Shown: positions 14,004-20,961, counted from the first letter of the stretch. The stretch is 33,959 nucleotides of DNA from Oscillospiraceae bacterium (GCA_015068085.1 SVLF01000029.1:1-33959); one strand, 5' to 3'. The notes: generated by a model not told the origin, from the letters alone. A program made the numbers and translations.

Positions 14004-15273
14004 CGAAATGTATGAAAAGCTCGGGATAAGCAGTGCTGTGGCTGAGTTTTCGGAAAAGATTTTAGATAAGCTTAAATCGCGCTTTGACGACATAGACAGA
14101 ATTGCGGAGTATAATCAGGCGAAGGTTACGCTTGCAATGCAAAAAAACAGAGTTTCGGCAGAGTGCTTTGCCGGTTCTACGGGATACGGATATAACGACC
14201 GCGGGCGGGAAACGCTTGAGAAGGTGTATGCAGATTGCTTCAACACCGAGGCGGCGCTTGTCCGTCCACAGATAACATGCGGGACGCACGCGCTTGCAAT
14301 TGCGCTTTCTGCAAATCTCTTGCCGGGAGACGAGCTTCTTTCTCCGGTGGGCAGACCGTATGACACACTTGAAGAGGTTATCGGTATTCGTGAGTCTGCC
14401 TGTTCTCTCCGTGAATACGGTGTATCCTACCGGCAGGTTGATTTACTTCCGGACGGCACGTTTGACTATGACAATATAGCAAAGGCAATAAATGAAAAGA
14501 CAAAGCTTGTAACCATCCAGCGCTCCAAGGGATATCAGTCACGACCGAGCTTTTCGGTAGGGCAGATCGGTGAGCTTATCGCTTTTGTAAAGAAGATAAA
14601 GCCGGAGGTTATCTGTATGGTTGATAACTGCTACGGCGAGTTTGTTGAGATGATAGAGCCATCGGATGTCGGCGCGGATATGATAGTCGGCTCCCTCATC
14701 AAAAATCCGGGCGGAGGTCTCGCGCCTATCGGAGGATATATTTGCGGAAAACAAAGCTGTATTGACCGCTGTGCGTACCGTCTCAGTGCACCGGGGCTCG
14801 GTCAAGAGGTTGGTGCAAGCCTTGACACGATGAGAAGCCTGTATCAGGGATTCTTCCTCGCACCTACGGTCGTTGCGGGGGCGCTTAAAGGAGCAATATT
14901 TGCCGCAAATATGTATGAGGCTCTTGGCTTCCGGGTTGTTCCGAATTCTACGGAATCCCGTCACGATATAATTCAGGCGGTCGAGCTTGGAAGCGGAGAG
15001 AGAATGGTCGCATTCTGTAAAGGCATTCAGGCGGCGGCACCTGTTGACAGCTACGTATCTCCGGAACCGTATGCAATGCCGGGATATAACTGTGAGGTTG
15101 TTATGGCGGCTGGAGCGTTTATTCAGGGCTCGTCAATAGAGCTTTCGGCGGACGGGCCGATACGTGAGCCGTACACGATTTTCTTCCAGGGCGGACTTAC
15201 ATGGTATAACGCAAAGCTTGGAATAATGATGTCGTTGCAAAAGCTTATCGACGGCGGATTTATAAATTTATAA
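13996..15273 (+). CDS. Methionine gamma-lyase family PLP enzyme (YnbB / 'aluminium resistance' family)
   Basis: The 425-residue protein belongs to the PF06838 family of fold-type I PLP enzymes. Seen in order are FAGSTGYGYNDRGRETLE near residue 56, RPQITCGTHALAIAL near 84, PYDTLEEVIG near 115, MVDNCYGEFVE near 208 (the Asp that holds the pyridine nitrogen) and GSLIKNPGGGLAP near 229 (the Lys that binds PLP). Family members are annotated as methionine gamma-lyase-like or aluminium resistance proteins, but their true substrate is poorly known. The ATG at 13996 overlaps the AbrB stop by eight bases; an ATG at 14008 is an alternative. It is followed 25 bases later by an EamA-type transporter, so a transporter and C-S lyase pair acting on a small metabolite is possible. 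Confidence 0.9.
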   Translation: MNNEMYEKLGISSAVAEFSEKILDKLKSRFDDIDRIAEYNQAKVTLAMQKNRVSAECFAGSTGYGYNDRGRETLEKVYADCFNTEAALVRPQITCGTHALAIALSANLLPGDELLSPVGRPYDTLEEVIGIRESACSLREYGVSYRQVDLLPDGTFDYDNIAKAINEKTKLVTIQRSKGYQSRPSFSVGQIGELIAFVKKIKPEVICMVDNCYGEFVEMIEPSDVGADMIVGSLIKNPGGGLAPIGGYICGKQSCIDRCAYRLSAPGLGQEVGASLDTMRSLYQGFFLAPTVVAGALKGAIFAANMYEALGFRVVPNSTESRHDIIQAVELGSGERMVAFCKGIQAAAPVDSYVSPEPYAMPGYNCEVVMAAGAFIQGSSIELSADGPIREPYTIFFQGGLTWYNAKLGIMMSLQKLIDGGFINL

Positions 15274-15297
15274 TTTATACAAGGAGCGAAATGAAAA

Positions 15298-16278
15298 ATG
15301 AGTATCTGGATTATTGCAATTATTGCAATGCTGTGCTGGAGCGGCTCTGACATCTTCAGTAAAATCGGTTCAAAACAAGACGACAAATTAAGCCATTACA
15401 AGGTTGGTATTGCGGTTGGTCTCATTATGGGAATTCACGCGATATATGAGGTTGTATTTGGCGGGGTAAGTATTACTGTTTCTGACATTATTACATATCT
15501 TCCGGCATCAGCGTTCTATATCATTTCAATGATGGTGGGATATATGGGGCTTCGGTATATCGAGCTTTCAATTTCATCCCCGATATGCAACGGCTCAGGC
15601 GCGGTTACTGCTCTTATGAGCATGCTGTTCTTCGGCGTTACGTTTGTTGAGGAAGATTCAAATGCAGTTTTCCTTAATACTCCGATAATCATCGGTATTG
15701 CGCTTATCGTTGTCGCAATAATAGCACTCGGAATTGTAGATAATTTCGAAGATCCCGAGCTTCGTATGAAGCGTCAGCAGGCGGCAAACAGAAAGTATTC
15801 AAAAAGCGTGCTTGCAATTCTTCTTCCCGTGCTGTACTGCGTGCTTGATTCGTGCGGAACGTTTGTTGACACACTTATCGCAGATAACTATGTTGCAGGG
15901 CTTGAAGCCGGCGGTATGGCGGCAGAGCTTGCAGAAAGCGTTGCCGGTGATGTTCTCAACACAGCGTATGAGTTCACGTGGCTTCTCATGGCAGTTATCT
16001 TTATTGTGTATGTGTTCATAATAAAGAGAGAAAAGGTTGATAAAAAGTACGACGGAACAAAGCTCCTCGGAGGTATTTGCGAAACTGTCGGTCAGGTGTT
16101 CTATATGATGGTTGTTGTAAAGGGATATATTCCCGGCCTTGTAATCATCTCCGCATACTGCGCTGTTTCTCTTGTATGGGGAAGAATTTTCCTTCGTGAA
16201 AAGCTTTCGTGGAAGCATTATCTTGCAATCGCCGCGGCGTTTGCCGGTATTCTTATTCTCGGCTTCTACGATGTGTAA
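15298..16278 (+). CDS. EamA/DMT-type membrane transporter
   Basis: The 326-residue protein has about ten hydrophobic helices arranged as two repeats, with WIIAIIAMLCWSGSDIFSK at the N-terminus and FLREKLSWKHYLAIAAAFAG near the C-terminus, the typical end of EamA (drug/metabolite transporter) proteins. A long soluble loop at about residues 145-185 separates the halves. Such proteins move small metabolites across the cytoplasmic membrane; the substrate is not evident. AAGGAG lies 11 bases ahead of the ATG. It is the third gene of the AbrB operon and is followed after 15 bases by a GNAT gene. Co-expression with a lyase suggests export or uptake of its substrate or product. Confidence 0.85.
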   Translation: MSIWIIAIIAMLCWSGSDIFSKIGSKQDDKLSHYKVGIAVGLIMGIHAIYEVVFGGVSITVSDIITYLPASAFYIISMMVGYMGLRYIELSISSPICNGSGAVTALMSMLFFGVTFVEEDSNAVFLNTPIIIGIALIVVAIIALGIVDNFEDPELRMKRQQAANRKYSKSVLAILLPVLYCVLDSCGTFVDTLIADNYVAGLEAGGMAAELAESVAGDVLNTAYEFTWLLMAVIFIVYVFIIKREKVDKKYDGTKLLGGICETVGQVFYMMVVVKGYIPGLVIISAYCAVSLVWGRIFLREKLSWKHYLAIAAAFAGILILGFYDV

Positions 16279-16293
16279 GTTAAGGTGAGTTTA

Positions 16294-16833
16294 ATGCAGT
16301 TTTCAGACGCGCGAAAATACAAAAAACAGATTAAAAGGTTATATAGAACCGCTTTTCCGGCAAATGAACGTGCACCGCTCTTTTTGCTGTTCCGGCGCAC
16401 CGACAACGGCAGGGATTCTTTCCGTGCAGTTGTGGATGAAGAAAAATTTGTAGGGCTGGTTTATACGATAAGTACAGCTAAGATGGTTTACGTTTTCTTT
16501 CTTGCGGTTGAGGATGAGATGCGTGGGAAAGGCTATGGAACTAAGATTCTTGCGCAGATAAAAGAAATCCACAGCGATAAGGCGGTTTCTCTTATGATTG
16601 AAGACACTGAAGAGCTTGACGCGGAAAACTATGAAGAACGGATAAACCGTCTGAAGTTTTATGAGCGCAACGGGTTCCGGAAGCTTTCTGTAAAGATCAA
16701 CGAAGCCGGTGTGAGCTATGACCTGCTCGGAACGGACACATCTGTGACTCAGGCGGATTTCCTTGATATGATGAAAGACTGGCTCGGGGCGTTTTTGTTC
16801 AGAATAATTTACAGAAAAATGAAGACTAAGTGA
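16294..16833 (+). CDS. GNAT family N-acetyltransferase
   Basis: The 179-residue protein has the GNAT acetyl-CoA-binding signature FFLAVEDEMRGKGYGTKIL at about residues 69-87 (motif A, RGKGYG) and the C-terminal FYERNGFRKL typical of the fold. It transfers an acetyl group from acetyl-CoA to an amine; the acceptor is unknown. GTG at 16285 is in frame, but the ATG at 16294 is better placed, seven bases after AAGGTG. It sits 15 bases after the transporter and 18 before the metal-binding chaperone on the same strand, so it is probably part of the same transcript. Confidence 0.85.
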   Translation: MQFSDARKYKKQIKRLYRTAFPANERAPLFLLFRRTDNGRDSFRAVVDEEKFVGLVYTISTAKMVYVFFLAVEDEMRGKGYGTKILAQIKEIHSDKAVSLMIEDTEELDAENYEERINRLKFYERNGFRKLSVKINEAGVSYDLLGTDTSVTQADFLDMMKDWLGAFLFRIIYRKMKTK

Positions 16834-16851
16834 AGAAAAGAGGAAACAGTT

Positions 16852-17100
16852 ATGGTAAAAATTACAATGCACGTTGAGGGTATGGCTTGTCCGAGATGCG
16901 AAGCGCATATGGTTGAGGCAATAAAAAAGGCCTTTAACGTAAAAAAGGTTACGGCTTCGCATACGGCAAAAAGCTGTGAAATTATTGCTAAAGAAGAAAT
17001 CTCGGAAAGCGCAATTCTTGATGCAGTAAAAGAAACCGGATATGTCGTTTCCGATATAAAATGCGAACCGCATAAAAAATTCAGTCTCTTCGGAAAGTAA
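16852..17100 (+). CDS. Heavy-metal-associated (HMA) domain protein, CopZ-like
   Basis: The 82-residue protein is a single ferredoxin-like HMA domain with the metal motif GMACPRC (Cys13 and Cys16 in MxCxxC), followed by the usual helix (AHMVEAIKKAF) and the closing YVVSDIK strand. CopZ-type proteins carry Cu(I) to P-type ATPases or repressors. No copper ATPase is near, so its partner must be elsewhere. The Lys-Phe-rich tail (KKFSLFGK) could be a short partner-binding or membrane-contact end. It is the last gene before a bidirectional terminator. Confidence 0.88.
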   Translation: MVKITMHVEGMACPRCEAHMVEAIKKAFNVKKVTASHTAKSCEIIAKEEISESAILDAVKETGYVVSDIKCEPHKKFSLFGK

Positions 17101-17117
17101 ATTAAGGTAAGAAAAAC

Positions 17118-17168
17118 AACCCGCAGTTTTGTGAGGATATCTCGCAAAACCGCGGGTATTTGCTTTTT
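17118..17168 (+). terminator. Terminator between convergent CopZ-like and spoIIID genes
   Basis: A long imperfect stem pairs ACCCGC-GTTTTG-GAG (17119-17135) with CTC-CAAAAC-CGGGT (17141-17157) around GATAT, followed by a T-run at 17163-17168. The reverse strand also has an A/T flank, so it can serve both genes. Confidence 0.8.
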
Positions 17169-17171
17169 TAT

Positions 17172-17426
17172 TCATTTTTCGCCGAGGTATTTTTTGCGGG
17201 TTGCCATTCCTCCGCGGAGATGGCGTTCCGCTTTGTTTTCGTCAAGAACCTGCTTTACCTCAAGGTATAAATCTTTGTCAAACGCCTGCAGACGTTCGAC
17301 TATATCTTTATGTACGGTAGATTTGGATATATAAAACTTCTTCGCCGCTTCACGGACGGTGCTTTTGTTCTCAATTACATAGTGCGCGAGCTCAAAAACT
17401 CTCTCCTCGATATATGTCTTTGCCAA
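17172..17426 (-). CDS. spoIIID: Sporulation transcriptional regulator SpoIIID
   Basis: The 84-residue protein matches SpoIIID throughout: YIEERVFELAHYVIE, then the helix-turn-helix TVREAAKKFYISKSTVHKD, and the conserved end RHLRGGMATRKKYLGEK. SpoIIID is the DNA-binding regulator that works with sigma-E in the mother cell during sporulation. The frame is open to an ATG at 17453, but that lacks a ribosome site and lies at or before the probable transcription start. TTG at 17426 gives the usual length and follows GGGAGG by ten bases. A sigma-E-like promoter (17454-17483) sits upstream, agreeing with sigma-E control in B. subtilis. This is a firm sign that the organism forms spores. Confidence 0.93.
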   Translation of the reverse strand: MAKTYIEERVFELAHYVIENKSTVREAAKKFYISKSTVHKDIVERLQAFDKDLYLEVKQVLDENKAERHLRGGMATRKKYLGEK

Positions 17427-17453
17427 GACCGACAAGCCTCCCTTCCTCATCAC

Positions 17454-17483
17454 ATATATATGAGAGGAAAAGAGCTTTTATTC
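17454..17483 (-). promoter_or_regulatory. Sigma-E-like promoter of spoIIID
   Basis: On the minus strand GAATAAA (17477-17483) and CATATATAT (17454-17462) are 14 bases apart, close to the sigma-E pattern (about KMATATT, 13-15 bases, CATACANT). No sigma-A promoter fits here. Placement about 30 bases ahead of the TTG start supports the shorter SpoIIID. Confidence 0.55.
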
Positions 17484-17488
17484 GATTT

Positions 17489-18550
17489 TTATTTTACGAT
17501 TTCCTCTGAGAGTGAGGCTGCAAAGGAATAGAGTTCCTCAAAGGCTATGTGCGGATTGTAAAGGCTTTCCATCTCGTCGTGGACGGCTTTTGCTTCTTTG
17601 AGAATTTCGCAGGCATCGTCAAGAAGCTCTGTTTTCAGTTTTCTCAGAACGGAAACTCTTGCTTTTTGTTCCTTAAGAAGTGCCGAGCTGACCATTGCAT
17701 CAAGGCGAAGGTGCCTGTAGCATGAGCCGGTGTAAGGGTGCTCTTTTGTCGATGTTATAAATGAGAGAGAAAGCTCAGGAATTATCAGGTGCTCAAGCTT
17801 TTCGGGAATGAGCGGGTTCATACACGCTATGCAGCGGAAGTCTGCTTCCTCTGCCGCTTTGAGAATGGGAACGAGGAGAAAGTGTCCGATGCCGAAGTTG
17901 TCTTCCAGAACAAATGTTTTCTCAAAGCTACTCTCTTTTCCGTCAAATAAGCTTACATAGCCTTTGGGTGAAATAGCAGAGGAAAATCTGTGCTTTGTCG
18001 CTTTTCCGGAGCCTTTTCCTCGTATTTCGCGGGAAATTATGCCTCGTGCTTTTGTGTGGAGTTTTTCCGTTGTAATACAGGAAAGGGCGATGTCAAAAAT
18101 CTCATTGTCAATATGCGCGGCACTTGCCGTGCGTTGGTATACGCGCTCAAAAAAGCCTGAATATTTTTCTTTTACTGCGATAATTTCGTCCTTTTTCTTT
18201 GATATTGCAGGGTAGTCGGCGAATTGTCCGAGATCTACATATCGTTCTACGGCGAGAGCATAGGCAGGTTCGACAACGTGGGGGGAGGTGCCGTCAACAA
18301 CGGCGCGGGAAAGCTTCGGGATAATTATGCCGTCAAGAGAGTCAGGATCTGAGGAGCAGAATATGCGCTCCACTTCATAACCCTTTTCTTCCGCGGCGGC
18401 AGCAACCTTTTTCATCAACGAGGATTTGCCGCTGCCGGGTCCGCCTTTGAGAATGTATACCGCATCGGCTGATTTTAAGTCTATCAGCTCATCGTAGAAA
18501 GAATAAAACCCGTGGCGGGAATTTGCGCCCAGAAAGAATGATTTATACAT
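17489..18550 (-). CDS. PRK06851-type P-loop ATPase, internally duplicated
   Basis: The 353-residue protein has a Walker A motif GGPGSGKS at residues 36-43 in a domain that reads LKGGPGSGKSSLMKKVAAAA, then CSSDPDSLDGIIIPKL. The second half repeats this plan (EDNFGIGHFLLVPILKAAEE, then CMNPLIPEKLEHLIIPEL), with the P-loop glycines and lysine lost. It is thus a tandem duplication with one active and one degenerate ATPase unit, as in the PRK06851 family common in spore formers. The function is not established. Its neighbours (spoIIID, BofC-like gene) hint at sporulation. The ATG at 18550 is preceded by GGAGG seven bases ahead, and this site lies inside the long inverted repeat at 18554-18637. Confidence 0.82.
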   Translation of the reverse strand: MYKSFFLGANSRHGFYSFYDELIDLKSADAVYILKGGPGSGKSSLMKKVAAAAEEKGYEVERIFCSSDPDSLDGIIIPKLSRAVVDGTSPHVVEPAYALAVERYVDLGQFADYPAISKKKDEIIAVKEKYSGFFERVYQRTASAAHIDNEIFDIALSCITTEKLHTKARGIISREIRGKGSGKATKHRFSSAISPKGYVSLFDGKESSFEKTFVLEDNFGIGHFLLVPILKAAEEADFRCIACMNPLIPEKLEHLIIPELSLSFITSTKEHPYTGSCYRHLRLDAMVSSALLKEQKARVSVLRKLKTELLDDACEILKEAKAVHDEMESLYNPHIAFEELYSFAASLSEEIVK

Positions 18551-18553
18551 AAA

Positions 18554-18637
18554 AAAACCTCCGGAATGTACTTTTATTACAGACTATGCCCGAAACGGCA
18601 CATATGTCACATACATCAAGTACAATTCGGAGGTTTT
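18554..18637 (-). repeat. Long inverted repeat that covers the ribosome site of the P-loop ATPase gene
   Basis: The 20-base arms at 18554-18573 and 18618-18637 are complementary at 18 of 20 positions around a 44-base centre. In the minus-strand RNA the second arm contains CGGAGG, the ribosome site, followed by seven T and the ATG. The first arm supplies the complementary CCTCCG. The structure could act as a terminator for the BofC-like gene, as a switch hiding the ribosome site, or as both. Confidence 0.7.
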
Positions 18638-18652
18638 GTATTGCCGGAAACA

Positions 18653-19006
18653 TCAGCTTGAAAAATCCTCAAGAAGAGTTTGAAGTTCAAATTCACCGTT
18701 TGCTACGATACCTTCGCTTAACTGCTCGCGGTCAAAGTGGCGAAGCGTTCCGGCGTATATATCGGTAACGATGATTGGTCGTGTCATGTCCGATTCGTTA
18801 AAAACGACAACTATTCCGTCAAGAATCTTCAGAATGTACTTTTCTTCGGGCTTTGTCTCTTCTGGCTCGGGCAGAGGAGCAGATACTTCGGCAATATTCG
18901 TTGCTTCGTTTTCGTATTCCCAAAGCTCGGAAACTCCGCCCGCCATAAAACCGAGCATGATGAAAAGCGCGCAGGCTGAAACTGTTATTTTCTTTGCGGA
19001 GGTCAT
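18653..19006 (-). CDS. BofC C-terminal domain-like protein with membrane anchor
   Basis: The 117-residue protein starts with a membrane segment (KKITVSACALFIMLGFMAGG), then a Pro/Glu linker (LPEPEETKPEEK), then a domain of about 65 residues (YILKILDGIVVVFNES, VTDIYAGTLRHFDREQLSEG, LQTLLEDFSS) typical of the BofC C-terminal domain found in many Clostridia. B. subtilis BofC acts in the forespore intermembrane space to restrain SpoIVB protease signalling; these shorter Clostridial relatives are not characterised. The ATG at 19006 is preferred over 19024 because GGAAGTG lies seven bases ahead. It would be anchored in the membrane with the domain outside the cytosol. Confidence 0.75.
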   Translation of the reverse strand: MTSAKKITVSACALFIMLGFMAGGVSELWEYENEATNIAEVSAPLPEPEETKPEEKYILKILDGIVVVFNESDMTRPIIVTDIYAGTLRHFDREQLSEGIVANGEFELQTLLEDFSS

Positions 19007-19076
19007 AGGATCACTTCCGTTCATTAGTATATACGGATATTATTGCCACTGAAGCGGAATTTGATACATAGAAAGA

Positions 19077-19102
19077 GCACCCGATGAAAAAACACCGGGT
19101 GC
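19077..19102. terminator. Hairpin with six-base A/T loop in the leader of the BofC-like gene
   Basis: GCACCCG (19077-19083) pairs with CGGGTGC (19096-19102), with two further pairs inside and a loop of six A (six T on the minus strand). On the minus strand TCTTTCTA follows, so it may work as a weak terminator or attenuator between the promoter at 19178-19206 and the BofC-like start at 19006. Confidence 0.5.
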
Positions 19103-19172
19103 CAGCAAAGTGGGTTGTGGGGATAAAGATATGAATGGACAGATGTCCCGAGGGACCTCCTGTCTCTCATCA
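19077..19172 (-). ncRNA. Candidate small RNA or structured leader
   Basis: A sigma-A-like promoter at 19178-19206 would start a minus-strand RNA near 19172. Its first part folds as nested stems (outer GACAG/CTGTC, inner GTCCC/GGGAC at about 19140-19162) holding an AGGAGG with no start codon in range, and it reaches the terminator-like hairpin at 19077-19102. No riboswitch class that I know matches. It could be a free 95-base RNA or the attenuated leader of the BofC-like gene. Confidence 0.35.
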
Positions 19173-19177
19173 CATAT

Positions 19178-19206
19178 ATAATAACACAATTTCCAAAATT
19201 TGTAAA
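19178..19206 (-). promoter_or_regulatory. Promoter on the minus strand ahead of the BofC-like gene
   Basis: TTTACA (19201-19206) and TATTAT (19178-19183) on the minus strand are 17 bases apart. The bases after it share 15 positions (CTCATCACATATATA on the plus strand, 19166-19180 and 17446-17460) with the start of the spoIIID leader. Confidence 0.55.
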
Positions 19207-19287
19207 TACCCTTTTTGGAAAAAATTGGAACTTATTTTTCCTGCCGGAATAGAATGGAGTGTAAAAACTTTTAGGAGGTAACCCCTT

Positions 19288-19425
19288 ATGTTATGTAACG
19301 ACAATTATTCCGGCAACAACGGCTGCTGCACATGGATCATCATCATTGCTGCTATCATCGTGGTATGGCTTCTCTGCGGCAATAACGGTTGCGGAAGCAA
19401 CTACTCCAACGGTTGCGGCTGCTAA
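19288..19425 (+). CDS. Small Cys/Gly/Asn-rich membrane peptide, 45 residues
   Basis: AGGAGG at 19273-19278 precedes an ATG that opens 45 residues: a polar head (NDNYSGNNGCCT), a single hydrophobic helix (WIIIIAAIIVVWLL, about residues 16-29) and a tail of Gly, Asn and Cys (CGNNGCGSNYSNGCGC). There are seven cysteines. A strong terminator follows 14 bases after the stop, so this is a complete small transcription unit. It resembles in style the YjcZ/SscA-like tiny spore-associated peptides (Gly-rich with one membrane helix) but is more Cys-rich; I do not claim membership. Location among sporulation genes supports a role in the spore envelope. It is too short for most gene finders. Confidence 0.7.
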   Translation: MLCNDNYSGNNGCCTWIIIIAAIIVVWLLCGNNGCGSNYSNGCGC

Positions 19426-19439
19426 TTGGTTTTCCGGAG

Positions 19440-19466
19440 GCGGCGGGCAAATGCCCGCCGCTTTTG
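19440..19466 (+). terminator. Terminator of the small Cys-rich peptide gene
   Basis: GCGGCGGGC (19440-19448) pairs perfectly with GCCCGCCGC (19453-19461) around a four-base loop, followed by TTTT. Confidence 0.85.
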
Positions 19467-19493
19467 CATACATATTATTACTGATAAGAATAA

Positions 19494-19790
19494 TTAAACA
19501 GAAATTTTATTTTCCCGCTCTGTCAGGCGCTTTGCTTTGCGAAGGAGAAAGCTGTAACGTGCTTCGGCGGATTTTATTTCATATATACATGCCTCAATCA
19601 TCTCAGGGTCGCGGGCATCGGAAAAACAACTGCGGGCATAGCGAAGGTCACTGAGCGCGTCTTCTATTTCGGCAAGAAGCTGCTTTTTCTCTGCAGAAAT
19701 TGCGTCCTCCTGTTTTTTTATAAATAGGGATGATATTTTCTCGCGCAGCTGCGGAAAAACTCTCGCTTCGGTTTTCATAACATTATCCAT
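19494..19790 (-). CDS. YaaL family protein (DUF2508)
   Basis: The 98-residue, highly charged, mostly helical protein matches DUF2508/YaaL in Clostridia, with the family core ALSDLRYARSCFSDA, DPEMIEACIYEIKSAEARY and LLRKAKRL. YaaL is encoded next to bofA and recR in B. subtilis and is linked to sporulation or DNA maintenance by position only; no activity is known. Here recR and bofA are not adjacent. The ATG at 19790 has AAGGAGG nine bases ahead. A two-helix coiled coil is likely from the heptad-like pattern. Confidence 0.82.
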   Translation of the reverse strand: MDNVMKTEARVFPQLREKISSLFIKKQEDAISAEKKQLLAEIEDALSDLRYARSCFSDARDPEMIEACIYEIKSAEARYSFLLRKAKRLTERENKISV

Positions 19791-19981
19791 TTTGTATAAC
19801 CTCCTTGATTTTGAATATCTTTCTCAAAATGTTCCACACTCTATATATATTTTCATTTTGGACAAATATTCCGGAAGGTATACCAAAAAAACGGAAAATG
19901 TATCTTGTGGGAAGATGGACGTTGCAAGCTGCATAAGACGGGAAAAGCGCCTTGCAGAAAGAGAAGAGCGTAGCCTGCTTT
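19791..19981. other. Intergenic stretch without a supported gene
   Basis: This stretch should hold the yaaL promoter and the 3' end of the AraC transcript on the minus strand. A plus-strand frame at 19792-20016 has no ribosome site and runs into the AraC gene, so it is not called. No convincing promoter or terminator was found. Confidence 0.5.
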
Positions 19982-20848
19982 TTACAGCACGGAATTTTTA
20001 TATTGGCTGGGAGTGAAGCCTGTCATGCGCCTGAAAACACGCGAAAAGTAGTGAGGGTTGTCAAAGGCAAGGGCATCGGAAATCTGTGTGAAGTTTAAAT
20101 TATCTTCGCGGATAAGCCGTTTTGCTTCTTTTATCTTGAGATTAAGAATGTATTGCAGGATGGTTTTACCTGTAGAGCTTCTGAATATTTTTGAAAGATA
20201 CGCTCTTGAATAATTCAGTTCGTTGCAGATTTCTTCGACAGTGATTTTTTTATATACATTTTTTTGGAGAAGTTCTTTTGTTTTTGAAACAAGATGATTT
20301 TCCATGCTTTGCTTTGTCGGGAAGATTTTGGTGCTTTCGGCACTTTCTGCGCGGAGAAGCATTATCAAAAATTCTTCAAGATGGATTCTTATCAGCTGCT
20401 GGCTTCCGACAGGGGCATTTTCTTTTACCTTAAGCTCAACGCCCGTTATCGGCATAAGGTCAAAGGTTGCTTCGCTTTCTTCTATTATCGAAGATATGTT
20501 TTTGCGTAGATTTGCGGGAACTTTTGCAATGCGTTTTCTGAAGAACGACATTGAAGAGGATGAACATACAAATGTTATGACAAAAACATCTGCCGAGGAT
20601 TTTTCGTCTGTGCTGATTGTGTGAAATTCATTCGGTCGGTGAAAAATCACTTCGCCTTGTCCGAGACGGAAGTTTTTGTCTCCTGCGGTGATGTTTACGC
20701 ACCCCTTGTCTACGTATACCATTTCCCAGAAGTCATGAACCTCACCGCCGAATGTGAAGTTTTTCCCGAATTCATAGTAATGTATTGTAACTATCTTGTT
20801 TATGCTTATGAGATTTGCAATTTTATGTTTTACATATTGTGATTTCAT
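19982..20848 (-). CDS. AraC family transcriptional regulator with cupin sensor domain
   Basis: The 288-residue protein has an N-terminal cupin-like sugar-sensing domain (HDFWEMVYVDKG near residue 37, GEVIFHRPNEFHTI near 64) and a C-terminal pair of helix-turn-helix motifs (ITVEEICNELNYSRAYLSKIF and LNFTQISDALAFDNPHYFSRV, ending in FRRMTGFTPSQYK). AraC proteins of this build are usually activators that bind next to the -35 of sugar operons. The ATG at 20848 has AAGGAG six bases ahead; the longer frame to 20887 has no such site. It is divergent from the isomerase/dehydrogenase operon beginning at 20962, whose regulator it probably is. Confidence 0.9.
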   Translation of the reverse strand: MKSQYVKHKIANLISINKIVTIHYYEFGKNFTFGGEVHDFWEMVYVDKGCVNITAGDKNFRLGQGEVIFHRPNEFHTISTDEKSSADVFVITFVCSSSSMSFFRKRIAKVPANLRKNISSIIEESEATFDLMPITGVELKVKENAPVGSQQLIRIHLEEFLIMLLRAESAESTKIFPTKQSMENHLVSKTKELLQKNVYKKITVEEICNELNYSRAYLSKIFRSSTGKTILQYILNLKIKEAKRLIREDNLNFTQISDALAFDNPHYFSRVFRRMTGFTPSQYKNSVL

Positions 20849-20915
20849 AAAAAACTCCTTGTTTACAAAAATGAACTTTTTAAACAAAAAAATGCATTCT
20901 GTTTTTTCTCTGTTT

Positions 20916-20944
20916 ATTGTAACATAAAATCAACAAACAAACAA
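20916..20944 (-). promoter_or_regulatory. Promoter of the first AraC gene
   Basis: On the minus strand TTGTTT (20939-20944) and TACAAT (20916-20921) are 17 bases apart. The same 110-base gap must also carry the plus-strand promoter of the sugar operon, for which no good -35/-10 pair is visible, in line with activator dependence. Confidence 0.55.
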
Positions 20945-20961
20945 CAGGGAGGAAGATATTT

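Noticed and set aside
13770-15273. AbrB gene plus following gene as a toxin-antitoxin pair
   Set aside because: The second gene is a clear PLP-dependent metabolic enzyme, not a toxin.
19077-19206. T-box, SRP RNA or another known riboswitch
   Set aside because: The T-box GGTGG element, the SRP GGAAG-type loop and other conserved cores are absent.
19792-20016. 74-residue plus-strand frame between yaaL and the AraC gene
   Set aside because: No ribosome site, overlaps the AraC 3' end, and the composition is unlike a protein.
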